From Pantoea septica (GTDB lineage Bacteria > Pseudomonadota > Gammaproteobacteria > Enterobacterales > Enterobacteriaceae): a DNA stretch of 64,000 nucleotides. The DNA is taken from NCBI RefSeq assembly GCF_002095575.1, contig NZ_MLJJ01000001.1, forward strand, positions 165,616 through 229,615, read 5' to 3'. The position numbers were made by a program, and so were the translations under genes. The notes beneath the pieces were generated by a model that worked only from the letters and a program-made list of their open reading frames with translations, was not told where the DNA came from and did no database searches. How positions within the stretch are numbered: the first letter of the stretch is position 1; each line of letters begins with the position of its first letter. Shown here one piece after another: positions 26,565 through 35,198 of the stretch.

Positions 26565-29161
26565 AGAGCACCTGTCCCTACTGCGGCGTCGGCTGCGGCG
26601 TGAGCGTAGACGCCGACGGCGCCGTTACCGGCGACGTCAGCCATCCGGCTAACCTCGGACGCCTGTGCGTCAAAGGCGCGGCGCTAGGCGATACCCTGCA
26701 CGCCAGCGGGCGGCTGCTGCGGGCGCGGGTCGACGGCGAGCCGGTAGCGCTGGAGCGCGCGCTGGATAACGCCGCCGCGCGGCTGCGCGCCATTATCGAG
26801 CGGCACGGTCCGGAGGCGGTGGCGATCTACGCCTCCGGCCAGCTGCTCACCGAGGATTACTACGTCGCCAACAAGCTGATGAAGGGCTATCTCGGCGCGG
26901 CCAATATCGACACCAACTCGCGCCTCTGCATGGCCTCGGCGGTGGTGGGCTACAAGCGCGCCTTCGGCGCGGACGCCGTACCCTGCTGCTATGAGGATTT
27001 CGCCGAGGCGGATCTGGTGGTGCTGGTGGGCTCCAACGCCGCCTGGACCCATCCGGTGGCCTACCAGCGGCTGGCGCAGGCGAAGCAGCAGCGCCCGACG
27101 ATGCGCGTGGTGACCATCGATCCGCGCCGCACCGCGAGCGCCGATCTGGCGGATCTGCATCTGCCGCTGCGCCCGGGCAGCGACGGCGCGCTGTTCAGCG
27201 GTTTGCTTCACTGGCTGGCGCAGCATGGCGCCATCGACAGCAGCATGCTGCCGCATCTCAGCGGCGTCGAGGAGACGCTGGCGGCGGCGCAGCCCTGGAC
27301 GCTAGCGCGTGCCGCGGCGGCCTGCGAGCTGGAAAGCGGCCTGCTGGCGCAGTTCTACCGGCTGTTTACCGACAGCGATCGCGTGCTCACGCTCTGGTGC
27401 ATGGGCATTAACCAGTCGGCCGCCGGCAGCGACCATAACAACGCCATTGTCAACGTCCATCTGCTGAGCGGCAAGCTGGGTCGCGCGGGCTGCGGGCCTT
27501 TTTCGCTGACCGGACAGCCTAATGCTATGGGCGGACGCGAAGTGGGCGGGCTGGCGAATCAGCTGGCGGCGCATATGGGCTTCAGCGACGCCGAATGCGA
27601 CCGGCTGCAGCGCTTCTGGCGCAGCCCGACGGTGGCGCGGCGGCCCGGTCTCACCGCCGTCGCGCTGTTCGAGGCGGTGGCGCGCGGCGAGGTGAAGGCG
27701 GTGTGGATCCTCGGCACTAATCCGGCGGCGTCGATGCCGGAAGGCAACCGCGTGGCGCAGGCGCTGGCCACGTGCCCGCTGGTGATCGTCTCCGACGTGA
27801 TGGCGAACACCGACACCACGAGGTTCGCTGATATTCTGCTGCCCGCGCTCGGCTGGGGCGAAAAAAACGGTACCGTAACCAACTCCGAACGACGCATATC
27901 GCGCCAGCGCGCCTTTGTGCCGCCGCCCGGCGAGGCAAAGCCCGACTGGTGGCTGCTGGCGCAGGTGGCGCAGCGACTCGGCTTTGGCGACGCCTTCAGC
28001 TGGCAGCATCCGGCAGAAATTTTTCGCGAGCACGCCGCGCTCTCCGGCTTTGAAAACCACGGCCAGCGCGCTTTCGACATCAGCGGGCTGGCGCAGCTCA
28101 GCGACGACGCCTGGGACCGGCTAAAACCGGTGCAGTGGCCGGTCAACGCGCGCTTCCCTGCGGGTTGCGCCCGACTCTTCGGCGACCGCCGCTTTTACCA
28201 TGCCGACGGCAAAGCGCGGCTGCTGCCCTGCGCCGCGCCGCTGGAGACGGTGAGCGACGAAGGCTATCCGCTGCTGATGAACAGCGGGCGTATTCGCGAC
28301 CAGTGGCACACCATGACGCGCACCGGCGCGGTGCCGCGCCTGATGCAGCATATCGATGAGCCCTTTATCGCGCTGCATCCCGCGACGGCGCAGCGCTGGG
28401 GCCTCGCCGATGGCGATCTGGCGCGGGTGCAGTCGGCGCGCGGCTGGATGGCGGCGCGGGTGCGAGTTGACGGCGGCATGCGCCTTAACGAGCTGTTTGC
28501 ACCAATGCACTGGAACCGTCAGTTCGCGCTGCAGAGCCATGTTGACGCGCTGGTGACGGCGCGCTGCTGTCCCGCGTCGGGCCAGCCGGCGCTGAAGCAG
28601 ACGGCGGTGCGTATCCAGCCGCTGCCTACCGGCTGGCAGGGCTGGCTGTGGCAGCGCAATATCGAGGCGCCGTCCGGGCTGCGCTACTGGGCGCGCGCGC
28701 CGCAGGCGGGCGCGCAGCGGTTGACGCTGGCGGGCGACGGAGCCGCGCGCGACTGGGCGCAGGCGCAGCTGGCGACGCAGAACATGCAGCTGCAGGAGGC
28801 CGTGGGCGCGGCGGGGGAGTACCGACTGCTGGCGTGGCGCGAGGGCGCGCTGCAGCTGGCGTTCTACGCCGCGCCGCGCCTGCCGACGCTCGACCATGCA
28901 CAGATTACCGCCGCCTTCCGCGCGCCGCCCGCCGACGCCGCCGGACGCTTTGCGCTGCTGGCGGGCAGCCGCGCGCGGGGCAACGACGCGGGGCGCATCA
29001 TCTGCAGCTGTTTCAGCGTCGGCGAAACGACGATCCGCCAGGCGATGGCGCAGGGCTGCGACTCGCCTGCGGCGCTCGGCAACGCGCTGAAGTGCGGCAC
29101 CGGCTGCGGCTCCTGCCTTCCTGAACTCAAACAACTGCTACTCACGCCAGCCAGGGCGTGA
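26561..29161 (+). CDS. nasA: Assimilatory nitrate reductase catalytic subunit NasA
   Basis: This is a cytoplasmic molybdenum bis-MGD enzyme reducing nitrate to nitrite, 866 residues. The N-terminal 4Fe-4S ligands lie in CPYCGVGCGV with a later Cys in LGRLCVKG. The molybdopterin-binding region and the dinucleotide-binding C-terminal part (MNSGRIRDQWHTMTRTG) are complete. The end carries a BFD-like 2Fe-2S domain (ICSCFSVGE, CGTGCGSC), as in Klebsiella NasA. Electrons should come from the NasC-like half of the upstream fusion. It overlaps that gene by 4 bases (ATGA). Confidence 0.95.
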   Translation: MKSTCPYCGVGCGVSVDADGAVTGDVSHPANLGRLCVKGAALGDTLHASGRLLRARVDGEPVALERALDNAAARLRAIIERHGPEAVAIYASGQLLTEDYYVANKLMKGYLGAANIDTNSRLCMASAVVGYKRAFGADAVPCCYEDFAEADLVVLVGSNAAWTHPVAYQRLAQAKQQRPTMRVVTIDPRRTASADLADLHLPLRPGSDGALFSGLLHWLAQHGAIDSSMLPHLSGVEETLAAAQPWTLARAAAACELESGLLAQFYRLFTDSDRVLTLWCMGINQSAAGSDHNNAIVNVHLLSGKLGRAGCGPFSLTGQPNAMGGREVGGLANQLAAHMGFSDAECDRLQRFWRSPTVARRPGLTAVALFEAVARGEVKAVWILGTNPAASMPEGNRVAQALATCPLVIVSDVMANTDTTRFADILLPALGWGEKNGTVTNSERRISRQRAFVPPPGEAKPDWWLLAQVAQRLGFGDAFSWQHPAEIFREHAALSGFENHGQRAFDISGLAQLSDDAWDRLKPVQWPVNARFPAGCARLFGDRRFYHADGKARLLPCAAPLETVSDEGYPLLMNSGRIRDQWHTMTRTGAVPRLMQHIDEPFIALHPATAQRWGLADGDLARVQSARGWMAARVRVDGGMRLNELFAPMHWNRQFALQSHVDALVTARCCPASGQPALKQTAVRIQPLPTGWQGWLWQRNIEAPSGLRYWARAPQAGAQRLTLAGDGAARDWAQAQLATQNMQLQEAVGAAGEYRLLAWREGALQLAFYAAPRLPTLDHAQITAAFRAPPADAAGRFALLAGSRARGNDAGRIICSCFSVGETTIRQAMAQGCDSPAALGNALKCGTGCGSCLPELKQLLLTPARA

Positions 29162-29172
29162 CGGAGAACGCG

Positions 29173-29970
29173 ATGACCTTTGCTATCGATTCACTGAATA
29201 AACTGCTGTCGAGCGGCGACGGGCAGGGACGCGTCTGGCTGGTCGGCGCGGGGCCGGGCGACGTCGATCTTCTGACGGTAAAAGCGCTGCGGCTGCTGCA
29301 TCAGGCCGACGTGGTGGTCTATGACCGGCTGGTGAGCGAGGCGGTCATGGCGGAGGTGCCGGGCTCGGCGCTCTGCATCGACGTCGGCAAGCAGCCCGGC
29401 CGTCACGGGATGAAACAGGGCGAGATCAACCAGCTGCTGGCGGATCTGGCGCGCGGCGGCCGCGAAGTGGTGCGGCTAAAGGGCGGCGATCCCTTTATCT
29501 TCGGCCGCGGCGGCGAAGAGCTGGCGTTCCTGCAGCAGGCGCAGGTGCGATGCGAGGTGGTGCCGGGCATCACCGCCGCCGTGGGCTGCGCCGCCGCCAG
29601 CAACATTCCGCTGACGCACCGCGACTGCGCCCAGTCGCTGCGGCTGATCACCGGCCACGGCAAGCTGGGCGAGCCGCAGCTGGCGGACCGGGCCTGCGGC
29701 GACCCGTGCGAGACCCTGGTGTTCTATATGGGGCTGCGCTGGAGCGCCTCGATCGCCGACCAGCTTCAAAAGCAGGGGCGCGCGGGCGATACGCCGGTGG
29801 CGATCGTCGAGAACGGCACGCGTGCGGATCAGCGGGTGCTGATCACCTCGCTGGCCGGGCTGGCGCAGACGGTGGCGCAGCAGCGGCCGGTCTCGCCGTC
29901 GCTGCTGATTGTCGGCGAGGTGGTGCGCTACGCCGCAGCGGCGCAGCAGGCCGCCGCCGCGCAGGCCTAG
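29173..29970 (+). CDS. cobA: Uroporphyrinogen-III C-methyltransferase
   Basis: This enzyme makes precorrin-2 from uroporphyrinogen III with two SAM molecules, the first step to siroheme. The 265-residue product has the glycine loop VGAGPGDVDLLT, VVYDRLVS, GGDPFIFGRGGEE and VVPGITAAVGCAA. It lacks the N-terminal dehydrogenase/chelatase domain of CysG. Its presence at the end of the nas operon fits the siroheme demand of the nitrite reductase. The ATG at 29173 follows GGAG; a GTG at 29158 that overlaps the nasA stop is an alternative. Its TAG overlaps the convergent regulator's stop at CTAG. Confidence 0.93.
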   Translation: MTFAIDSLNKLLSSGDGQGRVWLVGAGPGDVDLLTVKALRLLHQADVVVYDRLVSEAVMAEVPGSALCIDVGKQPGRHGMKQGEINQLLADLARGGREVVRLKGGDPFIFGRGGEELAFLQQAQVRCEVVPGITAAVGCAAASNIPLTHRDCAQSLRLITGHGKLGEPQLADRACGDPCETLVFYMGLRWSASIADQLQKQGRAGDTPVAIVENGTRADQRVLITSLAGLAQTVAQQRPVSPSLLIVGEVVRYAAAAQQAAAAQA

Positions 29971-30785
29971 ACCGCGCGCCGCTGCGCCTGCGGCAGCGAC
30001 GCCACCAGCACGTTGACGCCGAGCGCCTCAAAGGCGGCGATCTGCGCCGCGCTGATGCCGTCGTCGGTGATCAGATAGTGGATATGGCTCCAGTCGCAGG
30101 GCAGCGCGAACATCGACACCTTGTCGATTTTGCTGGAGTCCGCCACCACGTAGACCGTGCTGGCAGAGTTGATCATCGCCATTTTCACCTTGATGTCGGT
30201 TTCGCTGGGGAAGCTGAGGCCGAGGCGCGGCGAAATGCAGGCGGTGGCGAGAAACAGCTTCTGCGCCAGCACGTTTTCAAAAAAGCTTGCCGCCTTTTCG
30301 CCGGAGGTGGAGAGGGTCGGGAATTTAAACGTGCCGCCGGTGAGCAGAATGTTGATACCCGGCTCGCCGCCCAGCTTGAGCGCGATATTCACCGCCGTGG
30401 TCACCACTGAGAGGCGGCGGATATGGCCGATCGCCTCGGCGATGGCGGTAGTGGTTGTGCCCGAATCGAAAATCACCGTGTCGCCATTTTCGATATGCTG
30501 CGCCGCCAGTCGACCGATCGCCTCTTTTTCCTCCAGATGGGTCTGCCGCTCCAGCAGCAGCGCGCCGGTGTTCTGCTTGCCGGTCATCAGGGTCGCGCCG
30601 CCGTGATAGCGCTGCACAAATCCCTGCTTTTGCAGCATTCTCAGGTCGGTGCGGATGGTGGCCTCCGTCAGGCCGAACGCCTCCGTCAGCGCCTTGACCG
30701 TCACCGTGCCGTCTTCGCGGATCATCTCCAGAATCTTTTCGCGGCGCTGCTGCATATCGGCAAGCTGCTCACTTTTGCTTTTCAA
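29967..30785 (-). CDS. DeoR-family transcriptional regulator
   Basis: The product is 272 residues. The N-terminal winged helix-turn-helix is typical (QRREKILEMIREDGTVTVKA, then TEATIRTDLRMLQKQGFVQR). The C-terminal DeoR sugar-phosphate sensor domain includes IFDSGTTTTAIAEAI and YVVADSSKIDK. It is divergent from the ABC importer/dehydrogenase operon and most likely represses it, with a phosphorylated or related intermediate as inducer. Candidate operators lie in the shared intergenic region. Confidence 0.92.
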   Translation of the reverse strand: MKSKSEQLADMQQRREKILEMIREDGTVTVKALTEAFGLTEATIRTDLRMLQKQGFVQRYHGGATLMTGKQNTGALLLERQTHLEEKEAIGRLAAQHIENGDTVIFDSGTTTTAIAEAIGHIRRLSVVTTAVNIALKLGGEPGINILLTGGTFKFPTLSTSGEKAASFFENVLAQKLFLATACISPRLGLSFPSETDIKVKMAMINSASTVYVVADSSKIDKVSMFALPCDWSHIHYLITDDGISAAQIAAFEALGVNVLVASLPQAQRRAV

Positions 30786-30892
30786 TCGAAATGCTCCCTC
30801 TTCTCAACCACGGTTATATCCGGCCAATGGATGCCTGACGCTGAGTTTACCCCGCACTTTTGGCGAATGCGAGGCAGCCCGGCGCGCTATTT

Positions 30893-30908
30893 ATTTTCGA
30901 ACGAAAAT
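30893..30908. promoter_or_regulatory. Candidate DeoR-family operator 1
   Basis: ATTTTCG-AA-CGAAAAT is a perfect inverted repeat with a two-base centre. The TTCG/CGAA core resembles sites of DeoR/GlpR-type repressors. It lies about 110 bases upstream of the regulator's own start. Confidence 0.7.
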
Positions 30909-31075
30909 GAACGGCGCGCATCCCTTTGAAAGCGCAGGGTTAGCATAGCGCCTTTATCCATGCCGGTTTTAGGCTGTTTACGCTATATCATGCGAAAACA
31001 AAGGGATAAAAATAATTTTCGCGAGGTGTATGAAATTTGATCTCACCCACATACCATTGCCATTCGATAGCTTAT

Positions 31076-31091
31076 ATTTTTGTTCGAAAAT
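31076..31091. promoter_or_regulatory. Candidate DeoR-family operator 2
   Basis: ATTTTTG-TT-CGAAAAT is the reverse complement of operator 1 with one mismatch. It lies about 75 bases upstream of the first dehydrogenase start, where a repressor would block its promoter. Confidence 0.7.
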
Positions 31092-31164
31092 CAAATATCC
31101 CGTAAGCCCGGAAAAATCCGTTTTAACTGGAGCGGCCGCCGGCAACGACATAAGTGAGGAACAG

Positions 31165-31962
31165 ATGAGCAGCGAATATGACGTAAACCTGCGCTACGGC
31201 GTCGACAGCGCGATGGATCTTGGCGGCAAAGTGGCGGTGGTGACCGGCGGACTCGGGGGCATCGCCATGGCGAGCAACGAGATGCTGCTGGCGAAAGGGG
31301 CGCGTCTGGCGCTGCTCTATCCCCCTTTCGAAGCGGAAAAGGTCGCCAGCCTGCGCGACAGCTTCGACGCCGACAGCGTGCAGTTCGTCGCCTGCGACGT
31401 GACCGATCCGGCGTCGGTGGAGAGGGCGTTTGACGAGGTGGCGCAGCGCTACGGCCAGATCGATATCCTGATCAACTGCGCTGGCTACGTCATGCTGCAG
31501 CCGGTGCTGGAGACCGATTTCGCCGAATGGCAGAAGCAGATCGCCGTCAACCTGACCGGACCCTTTCTCTGCGCGCAGGCGGCGGGCAAGCGCATGGTCG
31601 CGGCGGGCAAGGGGGGCAAAATCATCAACATCGCTTCGCAGGCGGCCTCTGTCGCCATTGATAACCACGTCGCCTACACCTCTGCGAAGGCGGGCCTGCT
31701 CGGCATGACCAAAGTGATGGCGAAAGAGTTCGCGCCGCACCGCATCAACGTTAATACCCTGTCGCCCACCGTGGTATTGACGCCGATGGGCGAAAAAGCC
31801 TGGCGCGGCGAGAAGGGCGAAGAGATGAAAAAGCTGATCCCGTTAGGCCGCTTCGCCTATACCGATGAAATCGCCGCTGCCGTGCTGTTTTTCGCCAGCA
31901 ACGGCAGCGACATGATTACCGGCGCCGATCTGATGATCGATGGCGGTTTCACCATCTGGTAA
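31165..31962 (+). CDS. Short-chain dehydrogenase/reductase (polyol or sugar dehydrogenase-like)
   Basis: This is a classical NAD(P)-dependent SDR of 265 residues. It has the cofactor motif TGGLGGIAMA, the NCAG-type NINCAGYV segment, catalytic Ser in INIASQAAS and YTSAKAGLLG (YxxxK). The C-terminus MIDGGFTIW is typical. It is the first gene of the operon, chosen to start at 31165 after GAGGA. Substrate cannot be read from sequence; location with a sugar importer suggests a polyol, sugar or sugar acid. Confidence 0.88.
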   Translation: MSSEYDVNLRYGVDSAMDLGGKVAVVTGGLGGIAMASNEMLLAKGARLALLYPPFEAEKVASLRDSFDADSVQFVACDVTDPASVERAFDEVAQRYGQIDILINCAGYVMLQPVLETDFAEWQKQIAVNLTGPFLCAQAAGKRMVAAGKGGKIINIASQAASVAIDNHVAYTSAKAGLLGMTKVMAKEFAPHRINVNTLSPTVVLTPMGEKAWRGEKGEEMKKLIPLGRFAYTDEIAAAVLFFASNGSDMITGADLMIDGGFTIW

Positions 31963-32015
31963 TGCAGCACCAGCCCTAAAGCCTCACCCCTACAAATAGA
32001 AGAGAGAATATCCCC

Positions 32016-32951
32016 ATGAAAATCCGCTCCCTGCTGTGCACCGCGATCGCCGCCAGCCTCTTCTCCAGCGCCGGCTTCGCGGCGGAGAAAGGCACCATCA
32101 TGATCCTCGTCAACTCGCTGGATAACCCCTATTACGCCTCCGAAGCCAAGGGCGCCAACCTCAAGGCGCAGGAGCTCGGTTACAAAACCTCGGTGCTGTC
32201 GCACGGGGAAGACGTGAAGAAGCAGAGCGAGCTGATCGACGCCGCCATCGGCAAAAAAGTACAGGGCATTATTCTCGACAATGCCGACTCCACCGCCAGC
32301 GTCGCGGCGATCAAAAAGGCTAAAGAGGCGGGGATTCCGGTGGTGCTGATCAACCGCGAAATCCCGGTCGACGACGTGGCGCTGGAGCAGATCACCCATA
32401 ACAACTTCCATGCCGGTTCCGACGTCGCCACCGTGTTCGTCGAGAAGATGGGCGAGAAGGGCAAATATGCCGAGCTGACCTGCAACCTGGCGGATAACAA
32501 CTGCGTGACCCGTTCGAAATCCTTCCATCAGGTGCTGGACCAGTATCCCGATATGCAGAGAGTGGCGCGCCAGGATGCGAAAGGCACCCTGATCGACGGC
32601 AAGCGCATCATGGACAGCATTCTGCAGGCGCATCCCGACGTGAAAGGGGTGATCTGCGGCAACGGGCCGGTAGCGCTGGGCGCGATCGCCGCCCTGAAGG
32701 CGGCGGGCCGCGACGACGTGACCGTGGTGGGGATCGACGGCAGCAACGACGAGCGCGACGCGGTGAAGGCGGGCACGCTGAAAGCCACGGTGATGCTGCA
32801 GGCGCAGGCGATCGCCGCGCAGGGCGTCGCCGATCTGGATAACTTCATTCAGAAAGGGGTCAAGCCGGCGAAGCAGCGCGTGATGTTCCGCGGCATCCTG
32901 ATTACGCCGGATAACGCCAGCGGCGTGCAGGACTTCAACTTCAAGTCGTAA
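32016..32951 (+). CDS. Periplasmic sugar-binding protein (RbsB-like)
   Basis: The product is 311 residues with signal peptide MKIRSLLCTAIAASLFSSAG ending near FAA. The mature part has the type I periplasmic binding fold of ribose-type importers (IMILVNSLDNPYYASEAKGA, then GIILDNADSTASVAAIKKAK, PVVLINREIP and VVGIDGSNDERDAV). It delivers ligand to the ATPase and permease encoded downstream. The ligand is unknown; aldopentoses, polyols and tetritols are all handled by this family. Confidence 0.9.
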   Translation: MKIRSLLCTAIAASLFSSAGFAAEKGTIMILVNSLDNPYYASEAKGANLKAQELGYKTSVLSHGEDVKKQSELIDAAIGKKVQGIILDNADSTASVAAIKKAKEAGIPVVLINREIPVDDVALEQITHNNFHAGSDVATVFVEKMGEKGKYAELTCNLADNNCVTRSKSFHQVLDQYPDMQRVARQDAKGTLIDGKRIMDSILQAHPDVKGVICGNGPVALGAIAALKAAGRDDVTVVGIDGSNDERDAVKAGTLKATVMLQAQAIAAQGVADLDNFIQKGVKPAKQRVMFRGILITPDNASGVQDFNFKS

Positions 32952-32997
32952 CCCCCTTGCAGCGGCGCCCGTCCTGGACGGGCGTCAGGAGAACCCC

Positions 32998-33609
32998 ATG
33001 GACAGACGACTCTGGCTTCTGCTTCCGATGATCGTGCTTGGCGGTTGCCGCATTGTGTCGCAGCAGGAGCTGGCGGATCTGAAAAACCCGCCGAATCCGA
33101 AAATGGCGAATATCGCCCAGACCTGGCGTGAACAGCTGGTGCCGCAGGTGCGGCGCGACGCGAAACCCGCGGGCGAACTGCTGAAGGCGCTGCAGGCGGC
33201 GAAGGATTTCGACACCGCCTGCAGCACGCTGGGCTATCGCAGCCAGGCGGAAAACCCCTGCGTGTTTAGCGTCAGCGTCAGCGGCGAAGTGACGGCGATC
33301 AATGCCACGTCGCGCAGCGGCCGCATGACGGTTAAAGAGGCCTCTGGCGACGACATCACGGTGCAGACCGGACCGATTATTCCCGGTACCGCGCTGCGTG
33401 ACGCTTTTAAAGGGGCCAGCTATCAGGACTTTAACGATCAGGTGCTGTTCGGCGACTACGGCCGCGCCATCAATCAGCAGGCCTCCAGCATGATGACCGC
33501 CTTCAAGCCGAAAGTGGGCGACAAGGTGCAGCTGACGGGCGTATTCAGCAGCTGGGATGTGCCGCAGCAGATCCCGAACGTGACGCCTGTCGCCATCGCG
33601 CGGCAGTAA
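32998..33609 (+). CDS. DUF2291-family lipoprotein
   Basis: The product is 203 residues. A lipoprotein signal with lipobox LGGC (LLLPMIVLGGCRIVS) is followed by a soluble periplasmic domain. Sequence and position between a ribose-type binding protein and its ATPase match the DUF2291 family, which commonly accompanies such importers but has no assigned activity. It could help the binding protein or the permease; nothing in the sequence decides this. Confidence 0.82.
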   Translation: MDRRLWLLLPMIVLGGCRIVSQQELADLKNPPNPKMANIAQTWREQLVPQVRRDAKPAGELLKALQAAKDFDTACSTLGYRSQAENPCVFSVSVSGEVTAINATSRSGRMTVKEASGDDITVQTGPIIPGTALRDAFKGASYQDFNDQVLFGDYGRAINQQASSMMTAFKPKVGDKVQLTGVFSSWDVPQQIPNVTPVAIARQ

Positions 33610-33618
33610 GGAGCGGTT

Positions 33619-35145
33619 ATGCAGCATCCACAAGCGGACGGCGAGGTGATCATCGAGACGCGCGGCCTGTCGCGCATCTATCCCGGCGTCACCGCGCTCG
33701 ATCAGGTCAACTACCGCGTCTATCGCAACAAGGTCAACGTGCTGATCGGCGAAAACGGCGCGGGCAAATCTACCATGATGAAGATGCTGGCCGGGGTAGA
33801 GACCCCTTCCAGCGGCGAAATCCTGCTCGACGGCGAGCCCGTATCGCTCTCCTCGACGCACCAGGCAGAAAAACAGGGCATCAGCATTATCTTTCAGGAG
33901 CTGAACCTGTTTCCCAACATGAACGTGATGGACAACATCTTTATCGCCAACGAGTTCTTCCAGCGCGGTGTGATCAACGAGAAGTATCAGTATGCGCTGG
34001 CGAAGTCGCTGCTGGAGCGGCTGGAGCTGGATGTCGATCCCTATGCGCCGCTGGGCGAGCTGGGCATCGGGCATCAGCAGCTGGTGGAGATCGCGCGGGC
34101 GCTCTCGAAAGATACGCGCGTGCTGATTATGGACGAGCCGACCAGCGCGCTCAGCCAGTCGGAGGTCAAGGTGCTGTTCAACGTCATTGAACAGCTGAAG
34201 CGGCGCGGCGTCACCATTATCTATATCTCGCACCGGCTGGAGGAGCTGATGGAGATCGGCGACCACATCACCATCTTCCGCGACGGCCGCTTTATCAGCG
34301 AGCGCGAGGTGCGCGACGCCAGCGTGCCCTGGATTATCGAACAGATGGTCGGCGACAAGAAAAAGCACTTTGACTATCAGGCGGCGGCGCAGGGCGAAAC
34401 GGTGCTGGAAGTGGACGGCCTGACCGCGCTGCATCAGAACGGCGGCTACCGGCTTAACGACGTCAGCTTCTCGCTGCGCAAAGGGGAAGTCATCGGCATT
34501 TACGGCCTGCTGGGCGCCGGGCGCACCGAGCTGTTCAAAGGGCTGATCGGCCTGATGCACTGCCAGTCGGGCAAGGTGCGGCTGGCGGGCGGCGCGCTCG
34601 AGCGGTGCAGCTTTCAGCAGCGGCTGAAGCGCGGCATTACGCTGGTGCCGGAGGATCGCCAGGGCGAAGGCGTGGTGCAGCTGATGTCGATCACCGCCAA
34701 CATGACGCTGACCGATCTCAGCCTGCGCGGTTTTCGCCGCGCGCTGCGGCTGCTGCATCCGGCCAAAGAGAAGCGGCGCGTCGACGAGATGATCCAGCAT
34801 CTGGCGATCAAGGTCAGCGATCCCGAACTGCCGATTACCTCGCTGAGCGGCGGCAACCAGCAGAAGGTGGTGCTGGGCAAGGCGCTGATGACCGGGCCGC
34901 AGGTGGTGCTGCTGGACGAGCCGACGCGCGGCATCGACGTCGGCGCGAAAACCGACGTCTATCACCTGATCGGCACGCTGGCGCAGCAGGGGCTGGCGGT
35001 GATGTTCTCCTCTTCCGAACTGGATGAGGTAATGGCGCTGGCTGACCGCGTGCTGGTGATGGCTGACGGCCGTATTACCGCTGATTTACCCCGCGCTGAC
35101 GTCACGCGCGAAAAACTGATTACGGCCTCGACGCCGCATGACTAA
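33619..35145 (+). CDS. Sugar ABC transporter ATPase (RbsA-like, two nucleotide-binding domains)
   Basis: The product is 508 residues, the usual length for fused double ATPases of the CUT2 family. The first domain has Walker A GENGAGKST, Walker B LIMDEPTSAL and IYISHRLEEL. The second has the degenerate GLLGAGRTELF, signature LSGGNQQKVVLGKAL and VVLLDEPTRGIDVG. It powers the permease encoded 53 bases downstream. Confidence 0.95.
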   Translation: MQHPQADGEVIIETRGLSRIYPGVTALDQVNYRVYRNKVNVLIGENGAGKSTMMKMLAGVETPSSGEILLDGEPVSLSSTHQAEKQGISIIFQELNLFPNMNVMDNIFIANEFFQRGVINEKYQYALAKSLLERLELDVDPYAPLGELGIGHQQLVEIARALSKDTRVLIMDEPTSALSQSEVKVLFNVIEQLKRRGVTIIYISHRLEELMEIGDHITIFRDGRFISEREVRDASVPWIIEQMVGDKKKHFDYQAAAQGETVLEVDGLTALHQNGGYRLNDVSFSLRKGEVIGIYGLLGAGRTELFKGLIGLMHCQSGKVRLAGGALERCSFQQRLKRGITLVPEDRQGEGVVQLMSITANMTLTDLSLRGFRRALRLLHPAKEKRRVDEMIQHLAIKVSDPELPITSLSGGNQQKVVLGKALMTGPQVVLLDEPTRGIDVGAKTDVYHLIGTLAQQGLAVMFSSSELDEVMALADRVLVMADGRITADLPRADVTREKLITASTPHD

Positions 35146-35198
35146 GCCGCCGGTTTACCAGGCATGACGGGCGGCGTCGGTCGCCCGCAGGAGAGATG

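Larger units (their letters stand above)
30786..31164. promoter_or_regulatory. Divergent control region of the DeoR regulator and sugar operon
   Basis: About 380 A/T-rich bases contain the two 16-bp palindromes annotated separately. There are also additional half-sites CGAAAA (30993-30998) and ATTTTCG (31015-31021). The Shine-Dalgarno GAGGA for the first dehydrogenase is at 31156-31160. Confidence 0.6.

Noticed and set aside
29173..29970. CysG (siroheme synthase)
   Set aside because: Only the methyltransferase domain is present; the N-terminal dehydrogenase/ferrochelatase domain of CysG is missing.
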